DNA from: a virus
IMG/VR virus record: IMGVR_UViG_3300049491_001100
Coordinates: 1-55,857 of that record
Length of the DNA: 55,857 nucleotides
Reading direction: 5' to 3' (one strand)
The translations under genes were made by a program, and so were the position numbers. Positions 39,902 to 49,300 of the stretch are shown piece after piece. A model generated the notes under the pieces. It was not told the DNA's origin and made no database searches. It was given only the letters and a program-made list of their open reading frames with translations. Positions within the stretch are counted from its first letter, which is position 1; each line of letters begins with the position of its first letter.

Positions 39902-40005
39902 TGGGTGAAGTCGGTGGCTTTGTCGTGGGCTTTCTCATCGCCGTCGTCGGCGGGCCCTTCCTCATCTTCGGCCTGACCAAGCTCTTCTTCGGAGAGAAGC
40001 AATGA
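39901..40005 (+). CDS. Tiny membrane protein, 34 aa
   Basis: ATG 39901 overlaps the deformylase TGA and the stop overlaps the next ATG. Nearly all of it is one hydrophobic helix (GGFVVGFLIAVVGGPFLIFG) with a short charged end (GEKQ). Overlaps at both ends argue it is real. Function unknown; holin-like activity cannot be excluded. Confidence 0.6.
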   Translation: MGEVGGFVVGFLIAVVGGPFLIFGLTKLFFGEKQ

Positions 40006-40424
40006 AGATCGGATTCACAGGCACTCGCGAGGGCATGACCGATGCCCAGTTGAGCACGGTCGAGAACCTGTTCAAAATTTTCGTCGTCAGTGAGTTCCAC
40101 CACGGCGACTGCTGTGGTGCTGACGCCGAGGCCCACGAGATGGCGCAGGAGCTGGGAGCAAAGGTTCACGCCCACCCACCCCTGAACGAGGCCATGCGCG
40201 CCTTCATGAAGGCTGACGTTGTCCACCCCGCCCGCGACTACCTGCCCCGGAACCGCGATGTTGTCGACGCCACTTTCCTCCTCATCGGGGCCTCGATGTC
40301 GGCGGCGCCCGAGACCTTCGGTGGCACCTGGTACACGATCGACTACGCCATCAAGACCGGCCGACGCACGATCGTGGTCTGGCCCGATGGCAGCATCCGA
40401 ACCTTCAACTGGTGGTCGCTGTGA
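40002..40424 (+). CDS. SLOG-superfamily-like nucleotide-binding protein
   Basis: 140 aa. The start MKIGFTGTREGMTDAQL, then HHGDCCGADAEAHEMA, VHAHPP and YLPRNRDVVDATFLLIG follow the Rossmann-like SLOG (LOG/DprA-related) pattern. SLOG proteins bind nucleotides or nucleotide-derived signals and occur in both DNA uptake and defence systems. Here it is coupled on both sides by start-stop overlaps, with a phosphoesterase downstream. Confidence 0.72.
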   Translation: MKIGFTGTREGMTDAQLSTVENLFKIFVVSEFHHGDCCGADAEAHEMAQELGAKVHAHPPLNEAMRAFMKADVVHPARDYLPRNRDVVDATFLLIGASMSAAPETFGGTWYTIDYAIKTGRRTIVVWPDGSIRTFNWWSL

Positions 40425-41173
40425 AGCTGCACCTGATGAGCGACATCCACCTCGATCACTACAGTGACAGGGGTGCCTCACTCCTACGCGACCTCGACCC
40501 CGAGGACGCAACTGTGGTCGTAGTCGCTGGCGATGTCGCCGACGGCCGCTTCCCAGATCAGTACCACACCCTGTTCAAGCGCCTGCGCGAGCTGTACGAG
40601 CACGCGATCATTGTTACCGGCAACCATGACTACTACAAGTCGACGCCGGCCCTGACCCACAACAGCCTCAAGGTCGCTGCCGAGAACCTGACCAACATCC
40701 ACTTTCTCAACAAGTCGTCGGTGACCATTGACGGCAAGACCATTCACGGCGCCACGATGTGGTTCCGAGACGACCCCCTGAACCAGCTCTACGAGGGTTG
40801 GATCAATGACTTTCGCCTCATCGGGAAGGAGCACAACGACAGCTCGTTGGCGCCAGGGCCATGGATGTACGAGGAGCAGGGCCTGTTCGAGCACTACATC
40901 GAAGGCAACTGCCATGAGGGCGACATCGTTGTCACCCACCACCTGCCGTCGAAGCGCAGCGTAGATCCGCTATACAAGACCAGCGAGTTGAACCGCTTCT
41001 TCGTCTGCGAGATGGATGACTTCATCAAGAAGCGGAAGCCGGCGCTCTGGCTCCACGGCCACACGCACAAGGCTTGTGATTACAGGCTCGGCAAGACCCG
41101 TGTCGTCTGCAACCCCAGGGGCTATCCCAGGGAGAACGCTTCCTACAAGCCCAAGCTCATCGAGGTCCCGTGA
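40421..41173 (+). CDS. Calcineurin-like metallophosphoesterase (second copy)
   Basis: 250 aa, GTG start in GTGA overlap. Motifs: MSDIHLD (DxH), VVAGDVADG (GD), TGNHDYYK (GNHD), VVTHHLPSKR and LHGHTHKA (GHTH). It is more typical of single-domain phosphoesterases than the 8634 protein. The partner may be the SLOG-like protein just upstream. Substrate unknown: nucleotide, cyclic nucleotide or RNA/DNA end. Confidence 0.87.
   Translation: MKLHLMSDIHLDHYSDRGASLLRDLDPEDATVVVVAGDVADGRFPDQYHTLFKRLRELYEHAIIVTGNHDYYKSTPALTHNSLKVAAENLTNIHFLNKSSVTIDGKTIHGATMWFRDDPLNQLYEGWINDFRLIGKEHNDSSLAPGPWMYEEQGLFEHYIEGNCHEGDIVVTHHLPSKRSVDPLYKTSELNRFFVCEMDDFIKKRKPALWLHGHTHKACDYRLGKTRVVCNPRGYPRENASYKPKLIEVP
40965..40974 (+). 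promoter_or_regulatory. Promoter motif variant inside phosphoesterase gene
   Basis: ATCCGCTATA (one mismatch) followed by CAAG, in codons for DPLYK, 195 nt before the 41170 gene. Weak candidate. Confidence 0.35.
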
Positions 41174-41382
41174 ACAAGTGCATGTACTGTGGGCACCCCA
41201 CCACGGATACGGGCACGGTCACTGCTGAGGGCATCGGCTATGCCCCAAATTGTGGAGGCCTCTCCTGCAACGACAAGGCCGAGTATGGTGCCATAAGGCA
41301 GCGTGCGACCATGGCCGCACACGACACGCCAATGCCAGAGCGCTGGATCGAGTTCAAGATGCCAAAGAAGAGGAGCCCATGA
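41170..41382 (+). CDS. Small zinc-knuckle protein, 70 aa
   Basis: GTG start in GTGA overlap. CMYCGHP near the start, then CGGLSC in the middle, a possible single zinc site. Basic C-terminus (MPKKRSP). ATGA overlap with the next gene. Confidence 0.6.
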   Translation: MNKCMYCGHPTTDTGTVTAEGIGYAPNCGGLSCNDKAEYGAIRQRATMAAHDTPMPERWIEFKMPKKRSP

Positions 41383-41576
41383 ACAAGCGCAACCCAATCA
41401 GCTTCAAGCTGGTGAAGGCGGGCAAGGTGCTGATCGACTTCGGCTACCTCTACTGGCCGTGGCCGGTGAGGAAGGTTGTCGACAATGGCGGCATCCTCGT
41501 CGAGATCCACGACGCCCGCAACGTCTCCGTCGTCAGCCTCGACGACATCACCCTCGCAGACCTGGAGCACTCATGA
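41379..41576 (+). CDS. Unknown small beta-rich protein, 65 aa
   Basis: ATG 41379 overlaps the previous TGA. Strand-rich, with aromatic centre (FGYLYWPWPVRKVVDNGGIL). ATGA overlap with the next gene. No family recognised. Confidence 0.58.
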   Translation: MNKRNPISFKLVKAGKVLIDFGYLYWPWPVRKVVDNGGILVEIHDARNVSVVSLDDITLADLEHS

Positions 41577-41977
41577 CTGAAGTTGAGAAGCTGAAGGCCA
41601 AGCTCAAGAGGCAGCAGGAGAAGCACCTCGACGCCATGCGCAAGCAGGACGAGGAGGCGCAAGAGATCTACGAGGAGCTGAGGAAGGATTTTGAAGACGT
41701 CAAGGACGATGTCAACTACTTCAGGACGAAGGCTGAGGACTACGAGCACGCCCTCATCAACATCGCCAAGCTCGCTGGCGTGAGCTGGGACGGGGACCGC
41801 GTCTGTCACGACCAGGGCCACGTGGCTCACCTGATCCTGAACAGGTGGCAGTCAGAGCTGTGGGAACAGGTCCGAGACCTACCCTACAACGCCGTCGAAG
41901 TCGATCGAGAGAGTGGGCAAGTGTCCGTGGACAAGCGCGCCCTCGCAGCCTACAAGAAGCTGCGGAAGAAGGCCTAG
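41573..41977 (+). CDS. Coiled-coil protein, 134 aa, last gene of the + arm
   Basis: ATG 41573. N-terminal coiled coil (VEKLKAKLKRQQEKHLDAMR) then a helical domain with GDRVCHDQGHVAHLIL. It ends with TAG 41975-41977, overlapping by four bases the stop of the convergent - strand gene. No terminator hairpin is evident between the two arms. Confidence 0.65.
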   Translation: MTEVEKLKAKLKRQQEKHLDAMRKQDEEAQEIYEELRKDFEDVKDDVNYFRTKAEDYEHALINIAKLAGVSWDGDRVCHDQGHVAHLILNRWQSELWEQVRDLPYNAVEVDRESGQVSVDKRALAAYKKLRKKA

Positions 41978-42318
41978 ACGTTCAGGGCCTTGCGGACGTT
42001 CTGGATCTCGACCTTGGCCAACTGGGCCGGCATGCTGATTTTGGAGGCGAGGGCAGTGGTCCAGCCCGTGAGGTCGGACGGAGCCCCGTAGCGCTGCTGG
42101 ATCTGCTGGCCCTCGTTGTCGTCGGCGATGATGCGGACTTGGACGTGGGTGGCATCGGGGATGGCCACGATCATGACGCGGGCACCGGCATCGTTGCGCC
42201 AGAGGTATCCGATGCAGCCGACGTAGAAGCCGCTGCTGTCAGCGACCTGGATGGATCCGCTGGCGCTGCCGTTGGCGGCGAAGGCTTGGGAGTAGCTGGA
42301 AACGTCAATGCTGGGCAT
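41974..42318 (-). CDS. Tail-associated small protein, 114 aa
   Basis: Last gene of the - strand structural block. Ser/Ala-rich start (IDVSSYSQAFAANGSASGSI) and a beta-rich body (FYVGCIGYLWRNDAGARVMI). The style fits a small virion surface or tail protein. No family recognised. A candidate late motif lies in the gap just upstream (42336-42342). Confidence 0.55.
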   Translation of the reverse strand: MPSIDVSSYSQAFAANGSASGSIQVADSSGFYVGCIGYLWRNDAGARVMIVAIPDATHVQVRIIADDNEGQQIQQRYGAPSDLTGWTTALASKISMPAQLAKVEIQNVRKALNV

Positions 42319-42335
42319 GGTCTTCTCTCGCGTCT

Positions 42336-42342
42336 AAGATTG
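42336..42342 (-). promoter_or_regulatory. Possible late motif (CAATCTT)
   Basis: CAATCTT on the - strand, 17 nt before ATG 42318. It is one of three copies found in the few real gaps of the tail arm. Confidence 0.4.
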
Positions 42343-42345
42343 TGG

Positions 42346-42855
42346 CTACCAGGGGCCGTGGGCGTCGAGCTGCTTCACGACCTCGGCCTGGCCGCCCTTG
42401 GCGTACCAGTCCCTGAGCATGGCCCAAGTCAAGCCCTTGGCCTTGAGCGGGAGCTGAACGTGTGGTGTGTCCTTGATCGAGGTCCAGGCCCCGCCCCATT
42501 CCAGGCCCAGCTTGGCCGCTTCCTCGCCAAGGATGGTGTTGGCGCTGTCCCTGTAGTCGGGATCTAGCTTGCCTTCATAGGTAGCACCCTTGTGCCGGCA
42601 GAAGTCGACGGCCACGGCGAAGTTGTGGGGGCTGTAGCCGCCACGGGCGTTGGTCACCACACCCCCTGGAGCCGTTCTGCCCTTCGCGTAGAGCGCGTTT
42701 TGCTGGTCGAAGGTGCGGAGACCGCTGGTGGCGACATAGATCGCTCCACGGGCCTGGCAGGCAAGGACAAGCGCATTCAGCTTCTCCAGGAAGGGTTGGT
42801 ACATGGCCAGGGTGTCAATCCGGCCCAGAAGGTCTTTCTTTTGATCATCGGTCAT
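42346..42855 (-). CDS. M15-family peptidase endolysin (VanY/L-Ala-D-Glu type)
   Basis: 169 aa. TSGLRTFDQQNALYAKGRT leads into SPHNFAVAVDF, giving His77 and Asp84 of the zinc site, and WTSIKDTPHVQL supplies the last His. This is the M15C peptidase pattern of phage endolysins that cut the peptide part of peptidoglycan. Its position in the tail arm suggests late expression. No holin with clear multiple membrane segments lies beside it. Confidence 0.9.
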   Translation of the reverse strand: MTDDQKKDLLGRIDTLAMYQPFLEKLNALVLACQARGAIYVATSGLRTFDQQNALYAKGRTAPGGVVTNARGGYSPHNFAVAVDFCRHKGATYEGKLDPDYRDSANTILGEEAAKLGLEWGGAWTSIKDTPHVQLPLKAKGLTWAMLRDWYAKGGQAEVVKQLDAHGPW

Positions 42856-42858
42856 GGC

Positions 42859-43857
42859 CTAGAACTCCCACTTGTAGATACGGCCCGTAGCTCCAGTGCC
42901 ACCGTACTTGGCGGATCCGGCGAAGTTGATCGGGGTCCCGGTTACGCCGCCGCCGACATCGAGGACGATGGTAGGGTCGATGTACGAGTATCCGATGAGG
43001 ATGACGCCGCCACCACCACCGCCGCCGGGACCTGGGTTGGTGGTGCCGCCGCCGTTGGCGCTGCCACCATTGCCACCCTTGGCTTCGATGCGAGGTGCAG
43101 TACCGCCGCCACTGCGGACGATGTTGTTGGCCATGATGCGGACAACGCCACCGCCGGCTCCACCACCACCGCCACCCGTGTTGCCGAGGAAGGTGTCTTG
43201 TCCGCCACCGCCGGCTCCACCACCACCATAGATCGGGTAGAAGGTGCCGAGGAGATGGATGCCGCCGTTGATGAGAGCGCTGATGGGCAGCATGTCGCCG
43301 AAGGCGGTGACAGCAGACGACGCCTGGTTATAGAAGCCGGCAAGGCCTCCGTTGCCACCGTTGGGGTCGCCACCGGGATTGCCCTGGCCGCCGCCCGAAG
43401 AGCCGCCGAGGCCACCGAAGCCGCCGTAGTTGACGTTGTAGCCGGCAGCGCCACCACCACCACCACCACCGCACATGAGGCCGATGCTGGCCGTGATCGA
43501 AGTTGAGCTGGCACCGTTACCAGATGTGGCCACGGTGAAGCTGCCGCCGACGGTGCCGGCAGGACGAGTGGTACCACCGCCGCCAGGTGTGGCACCGCTG
43601 TTGGCGCCGCCGTCACCGGCTGTCAGGGGGCGGATAACAACGCTGTCGCCGATAGTGAGCGTACCCCTGACGAAGATGCCGAAGCCGTTCATCTGGACGA
43701 TGATGCTGCTGTTGATGGTGAGGTTTTCGTAGTAGACGTCGTTGGTCAAGCTCTGGTTCGTTGACCACGTAGTTGTGCCGGTGCCGTAGCCCGTCGGGCC
43801 CGGGATCGGGAAGCAAACATTGAAGGCGTCGATGCCGCCCGCGCCGCGAAGTGGCAT
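42859..43857 (-). CDS. Gly-rich virion/tail-tip protein, 332 aa
   Basis: Begins MPLRGAGGIDAFNVCFPIPG and contains long Gly-rich tracts (GGGGGGGAAG, GGAGGGGQD, GGGGGGAGGG) separated by short beta segments such as LTIGDSVVIRPLTAGD. Gly-rich tracts of this kind are typical of phage receptor-binding tips made of polyglycine II helices. No catalytic motif is seen. Confidence 0.7.
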   Translation of the reverse strand: MPLRGAGGIDAFNVCFPIPGPTGYGTGTTTWSTNQSLTNDVYYENLTINSSIIVQMNGFGIFVRGTLTIGDSVVIRPLTAGDGGANSGATPGGGGTTRPAGTVGGSFTVATSGNGASSTSITASIGLMCGGGGGGGAAGYNVNYGGFGGLGGSSGGGQGNPGGDPNGGNGGLAGFYNQASSAVTAFGDMLPISALINGGIHLLGTFYPIYGGGGAGGGGQDTFLGNTGGGGGGAGGGVVRIMANNIVRSGGGTAPRIEAKGGNGGSANGGGTTNPGPGGGGGGGVILIGYSYIDPTIVLDVGGGVTGTPINFAGSAKYGGTGATGRIYKWEF

Positions 43858-43859
43858 GA

Positions 43860-44096
43860 TTATTCCGTCCTGTTGTAGGGAGGGATCCAGTCCGCCGGCA
43901 GAACTGGAGCGCCCTCAGGAGGTGGAGTGGGCGTCATGACACCCTCAGGAAGAGGGAGATGCGCAGGCACAATCGCGTCGAAGCAGGTCGGGCACAAGTT
44001 TGGGCTCTTGAGCGGTTGCTCGACTTCGGCATCGTCTTCAAACGACGCCGTACCGAGAACATTGGAGCAGTTTTTGCATTCGAGATTGATTTCCAT
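43860..44096 (-). CDS. Small zinc-ribbon protein, 78 aa
   Basis: ATG 44096 is chosen because AGGA lies 6 nt upstream; ATG 44102 would touch it. CKNC near residue 7 and CPTC about 25 residues on form a zinc ribbon, with a Pro-rich tail. It may be a small virion or assembly protein. Confidence 0.55.
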   Translation of the reverse strand: MEINLECKNCSNVLGTASFEDDAEVEQPLKSPNLCPTCFDAIVPAHLPLPEGVMTPTPPPEGAPVLPADWIPPYNRTE

Positions 44097-44104
44097 GGTC
44101 ATTC

Positions 44105-45934
44105 CTAGAAGGCCGGGCTTTCAGCGATAACGCTGATCGTGTTGTCCTGCCACTTGATGACGAGTTGCTGGCGGGTATTGGGGGTGCTCAGTCCATTGCG
44201 GCGAATGTACAACATAGCCGAGTTGCTCGACGCGGGCAGGTTACCTGGCTCGGAGCCACCCGACACTGTCTTGACGTCGCGCAAGATCAGGCCGCCGCGA
44301 TTGGTGATGCCAGCCACCTGCTGCGGGCCAGCCCGGAACCAGCGCTGGAGGTAGCCGTCGGTGGTTGCTCCGGCGCCTGGCTCGTAGACCTCAAACGCCG
44401 AGGCGCCATAGCTGTTGATGGCTGTTGACGAAGGCAAGCCAGTGACATAGACGTAGCCGGCGGCGGCTTGGAGGGCGATGCTAAGACTGCCCGTGCCGCC
44501 CGTGGAACCGATGTTGATGGCGGTGGTGGAGCCGGCGGTGTTGGTGCCGATGTTGATGGTGGTTGTGTTGGTGTTGGTGCCGATGTCCATCACGCCAACG
44601 GTATCGCGCTGGAGACCGGTGCCGATTACCTGTCGCGTTCCGTCGAGACCAGCGATCTTGTTGGCGATGTTGCGGCTGCCGCTGGTATAGACGAGGGGGT
44701 TTGACCCAGAAAGCGTGGCTGTGGCATCGAGCTGGACGACGCCGGCAGAAACTGTGGTGGCAACGACGAAGCTGGCATTGACAGGGAACTGGGCATCCCT
44801 GGTCATGATGCACTGGCTGCCGCTGCCCTTGCGCCAGGCCAGGACCATGCGTGAGCCCGGGATCGTGGGGTAGCTCAGAGTCGTGAGCTGGGCCTTGACG
44901 GGCTGGAGGGCGCTGCCACCAGTGCGGTTCTGGGTGCGATCGAGGTCGACGTAGATGCACTCGCCGTCGGCGAGGTTAGTCAGGCCAGAGCTGTCAGTAA
45001 GCTGGTCCTTGACGTCGTTGTAGGTGCCGGTGCTGTTGTCGAAGACGATGGTCAGGTTCTTCCAGTGGAGGTTGGTGCTATCCCACTCGAACCAGTCGCC
45101 GTTGGTGAAGGTTGAGCCCGTGCGCACGAGCTTGACGTTGCGGTCTGCTGTTGCCGAGTACCAGAACTCGCCACCACCAAGCTCCCAGAGCCTGGTCATG
45201 ACCGAGTCCATCCACTCCTTGAAGCTGGTGATGACTTTGTCACCGACGGCGAAGTCGGTGTTTAGGCCCGTCTCTCCGCGCCCGCCGGGCCATGTGTAGG
45301 CGTTCTTGGCGTTGGTGACGGTGCCACCGGTGCCGAGCCTGAACTGGAAGTTGCGGGCGTCTTCGATCGCGGCCGAGACCGAGGCCACGTTGTTGAAGGC
45401 GTCGGTCGTGACCTTGGCCAGGGGGGCAACGCCAGGCGTCGACGAGAAGTCCTGGGTCGAGATGACGATGAAGTAGTCGAGGGTGCGACCAAGAGGAACC
45501 GTCTTCGGCTTCTCCAGGTTAGTGTTGGGGTCGAGGAACTGGACCAAGTCGGCCGTGGTGGAATCAGCACTGCGCCTGAGGTCGATGCCGATGTAGTTGA
45601 CAGCGGAAGCCGTGAAACCGCCCTGGACCCGGGCGTTGGCCGCGTTCAGGGTCTCGGGGGCACGGTCGGCAGGAACCTGGAAGATAGTGCCGTTCTCAGA
45701 GGCCTCGGGGTGGAGGATAACGGAGCCAGCGACCTCGATCTGGAGGCTGGAGGTTGGGGTGCCGGCAGAAACCGAAATCAGCTTGAAGCCGGAGATGACG
45801 AGCGGGTTCTTGCCGGCCATGATCTGGCCCGCGAGCAGGTCGAAATCGGCAGCAACCGACGACTCGATGGCGCGAATGTGTGGAACGTCCACCCTTTGCT
45901 GGCCGAGGATATTTGCCTGTCGTGCGACGCTCAT
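44105..45934 (-). CDS. Tail fibre or baseplate-type protein, 609 aa
   Basis: Predicted beta-rich, with Asn/Thr-rich repeats toward the C-terminus (repeated TNTTTINIGTN and STTAINIGSTG units) and a final part ending in VIAESPAF. The N-terminus (SVARQANILGQQRVDVPHIR) is likely the attachment domain. Similar Thr/Asn repeats in other fibres form beta-helices. Specific role not assigned. A possible late motif lies upstream (45955-45961). Confidence 0.7.
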   Translation of the reverse strand: MSVARQANILGQQRVDVPHIRAIESSVAADFDLLAGQIMAGKNPLVISGFKLISVSAGTPTSSLQIEVAGSVILHPEASENGTIFQVPADRAPETLNAANARVQGGFTASAVNYIGIDLRRSADSTTADLVQFLDPNTNLEKPKTVPLGRTLDYFIVISTQDFSSTPGVAPLAKVTTDAFNNVASVSAAIEDARNFQFRLGTGGTVTNAKNAYTWPGGRGETGLNTDFAVGDKVITSFKEWMDSVMTRLWELGGGEFWYSATADRNVKLVRTGSTFTNGDWFEWDSTNLHWKNLTIVFDNSTGTYNDVKDQLTDSSGLTNLADGECIYVDLDRTQNRTGGSALQPVKAQLTTLSYPTIPGSRMVLAWRKGSGSQCIMTRDAQFPVNASFVVATTVSAGVVQLDATATLSGSNPLVYTSGSRNIANKIAGLDGTRQVIGTGLQRDTVGVMDIGTNTNTTTINIGTNTAGSTTAINIGSTGGTGSLSIALQAAAGYVYVTGLPSSTAINSYGASAFEVYEPGAGATTDGYLQRWFRAGPQQVAGITNRGGLILRDVKTVSGGSEPGNLPASSNSAMLYIRRNGLSTPNTRQQLVIKWQDNTISVIAESPAF

Positions 45935-45954
45935 GTTGTCCTTGGGATGTGTAG

Positions 45955-45961
45955 AAGATTG
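45955..45961 (-). promoter_or_regulatory. Possible late motif (CAATCTT)
   Basis: CAATCTT on the - strand in the gap between the 45968 and 45934 genes, 20 nt before ATG 45934. Confidence 0.42.
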
Positions 45962-45967
45962 CGGCGC

Positions 45968-46396
45968 TTACTGCGTGCTCGCCTCATTGGTCCAGATGAT
46001 GCCGGAACCAGAGACTTGACCCGACATCAACGACTTGGCAGAGATCTGCCAGGACTCGGAGTCGGTGGCGCAGTAGTCAGCCTTGAAGAGGGTGAGGTTG
46101 GAAGTGCGCTCGACGAGGAGAATGGTGAAGTATTTCTCCCTCGACAGCAGGGCCTGGTCGGCGACAACACCAGCACCCTGCATGCCGCCGTCGCCAATAC
46201 TGCGGAGCACGCCCATGGTCCAAGTGACCTCGGTAATGGTAGCTGCCAGCTCGACCGGGTAAGGGATGTCGATGGTGTGGATCTTCTTCCTGGGGGTGAT
46301 CGAGTTCCACTGGAAGCTGACGACACGGCCGAAGAGCTTGCCGTTGATGTAGACCAAGACCTTGGCCGCGCTGACTAGTTTTGGACGATGTGCCAT
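45968..46396 (-). CDS. Possible tail tube-like protein, 142 aa
   Basis: VLVYINGKLFGRVVSFQWNS then PRKKIHTIDIPYPVEL and a long strand-rich body recall tail tube or tube-completion proteins. Compact size and a beta-barrel-like pattern agree. Similarity is by pattern only, so a baseplate protein is equally possible. Confidence 0.45.
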   Translation of the reverse strand: MAHRPKLVSAAKVLVYINGKLFGRVVSFQWNSITPRKKIHTIDIPYPVELAATITEVTWTMGVLRSIGDGGMQGAGVVADQALLSREKYFTILLVERTSNLTLFKADYCATDSESWQISAKSLMSGQVSGSGIIWTNEASTQ

Positions 46397-46399
46397 GGC

Positions 46400-49300
46400 C
46401 TATTCCTCTCTCGCCGCTGCCAAGTCGGCATCGACGTCGTCCGAGCCCCAGACCGCGACCTTGTCCGAGAGCTTGTTGGACCCGGACGCGGGCAAGCCCT
46501 CGCCGGCCAGGCCTCTGTCGCCGGGGAAGACAACGGCACTGTTGACGGTGATGCCGGCGCCAACCGCTGCTTCGATCGCCTGCTGAGCCGCGACGCGACC
46601 TGCTGGCGACGCCGTGATGTAGAAGGAGCCGACGTCCTCGGGGGCATCTGGCACGAATGGCCCCTTGTGGGCGAGGGCGGTGACGTTGGTGCCAGACTTG
46701 ACCGTGGCCGGAAACTTGAAGCCGTAGTCGAGGCTGAGGCTGGTGGCGCTGAGCCTGCCAAAGTACTTGACAGGAGCTACTTGGTTGTCGTAGCCGAAGC
46801 TGAAGACGAGCCAACCCTCTTCATCTGGGAATTGGGTCGCGTCTGCCACCTCGACGCTGGCGTAGCGCTGGCCCTTGTTGAGGTCTTGGGCTGTGGTTGA
46901 CTGATTGCTGGTGACGGCGACGCCATCGTCTGGACTGAAGATGTAGGGGCCTGGGATTGCGCTGGCAACAGCCTTGACCGGCGTCGCGATGCCGTCGCTG
47001 CTGCCGTTGAGCGTGTACTGGGTCTCGTTGGTCTCATACGTGAACGTGGTCGCTGTCACCGGCGCCACGACTTGGAAGATGCCGTTGAGGCCACCGCCAA
47101 GGAACTTGTCGGCGTTGGGCACATACAGAGACAGGCTCGATGCCGAGTTGCCGGTGGCGGGGTTGTAGCCGCCGACGATGGCGATGAGGTCGTCGCCTGC
47201 AATCGCGGAAGCCGCGCCGGCCCTGCGCGTGGCCAGGGTAGCAGATCCAACCGTCCACTTCATGCGGACGGGGTCAAAGAGTTCGGTCTTGAAGCCACCG
47301 ACGACGTCGCTGCCTCCAGCAACCACGACCTGGTTGCGGCTGCTCAGGTACTCGGCAACGACAGTGTCACGACCCCAATTCAACTTGCCCGCAGGCTGCC
47401 AGGCGCCTGTGGTCGGGTTCCAGATCTCGGCGTCGAGGACGTCGATAGGGTCCGTCGTTGGCTGCGTCGGGTTGAAGCCGATGCCGCCAACCACGAGCAC
47501 GCGCCCATCGTTCAGGAGCAGGGCGCGGTGCCCGAAGCGGGCGTTGGCGAGGCGGCCGGTATAGGCCCAGGTGTTCGGGGCCTGTCCATTGATGGTGACT
47601 GACCACGGATTGTAGATCTCGCAGGTACCGGAGATAGCACCAATCTCAGAGCGAACGCTCCAGTAGAACTTTGACCCAGTGCCAAGGCTTCGGCCGCCAA
47701 TGACTAGGACACGACCGTCCTGGAGAACAACGGCCTGGTGCTGAACGCGAGCTTCTGCCATAGACGCCATGGCGACGAAGTTGTTGCCGAGGCCTTCGAC
47801 AGCGCTGTAGCGCTCGCATGAGCTGAGAGCGGTGGGGTTGATGGCATCGCCACCTACGTTGAGCCCACCCATGGCGAAGAAGCCGCCGTGTTGAGTGGTT
47901 CCAGGCACATTGAGAGTAACCTGAGCGTGGGCTGCGCGCTTGGTGACGAGGACGGTGGTGCCGTTGGCGTAGGTGCCTGGTGTAGACGAGCCCGAGATCG
48001 TGGGCGTGAACACGCCCGTAGTCGTGACGACGTCGCGGCCCCCGAACAAGCTCTCGCCACCGCTGACAAAGACCTGGCCGTAGTACCAGCTCGGGTTGAT
48101 GCCGAGGCTGGCACCGGGGTAGTTGAGGGCATGTGGGACTGCGTTCGAGCCACCGCCCTGATCGGTCTCAATGAACGCGACCTGAATGCTGCCGTTGGCG
48201 AGTCGGGTCTGACCCGTGATCATGAGGCCATTGAAGAAGGTGATGCTGTCGTTGATGCTGCCGCTGACGAGGGCGTAGCCGAAGCCGTGAAAGATGCGGC
48301 CGTCGAGGAGGCGGACGGCGACGCCGCCTGCGGCTCCATTGGCGTGGACGGTGCCAGCCGTGGCCGACCAGATCGAGCCCTTGCTCAGGTCGCTGGTGGA
48401 TGCGACTAGGGGCCCGGGGTAGCTGCCGGCGACAGTGCCTGGGATGGTGGTAGCGCCAAAGACGCCATCGATCATGACCTGGTCGCCGATGGCGAGGCCG
48501 TGGTTGGTGGCGGTGGTGACGGAGACAATGCCTTCGATGCGTTCGAGGGACGTGATGGCGCTGCCGGCATTGAGCTGGCCGTAGCTAGCCTTGGTCTTTG
48601 AGCGGCCGACAGCCTGAGACGTTGCCGGCAGCACGATGTCGACTTCGTCGGGGAGCGAGGACACGACCACAGCTCGTTCCCGCGAGGTGTGGATGGTCTT
48701 CCGCGTCGGCCTGAAGAAGATCATGGACTCGATCTCGACCTGGGTCACGGACTGGGCCGTCCCATTCACGTTCTCGATCTCGAAGTACTCGGTCAGGACG
48801 CCGGCTGGGTAGGCAATGTAGACGTCGACGATGGCGAAGCTGCCACGGTTTGCGGGCAAGAACTCAATGCCATAGATGTTGACGTAGTCGCCGATGCGGA
48901 CCTGGTTTAGGTCTGGATTGAGGACGCCGCCCACGGTCTTGGCGAAGCGAATCCTGTTCGTGAGCAGGTTCTTGGTGATGGTCCAGGTAGGGAGCAAGGC
49001 CAGTCCATCCCAGGTAGGGAGCAGGTCCGCGAACTGGAGCGAGTTCTGGGCCTTGCCACCACTGACACGGGCGCTGCTGCTGAGGCCAAGGGCGCCGCTG
49101 TAGATGCGGACCTTGGTAGTACCGTCCTGGGGGTCGGTGACAGCAACGGCAAAGGCGCGGCTGTCGTTGAAGCGGAAGCTGCGGGTGAGGGCGGCTGCGA
49201 CCTCGGCGGCGTTGGCGATGCCGGCAATCGCAAAGTCGTCCTCCATGAAGACGGTGGAGATGGTCTTGTTCTCGTCGAGGACGACGACAAGATCATCACC

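Noticed and set aside
42346-42855. D-Ala-D-Ala carboxypeptidase for antibiotic resistance
   Set aside because: The M15 fold is shared with VanY, but small size and place in the tail arm fit an endolysin much better.
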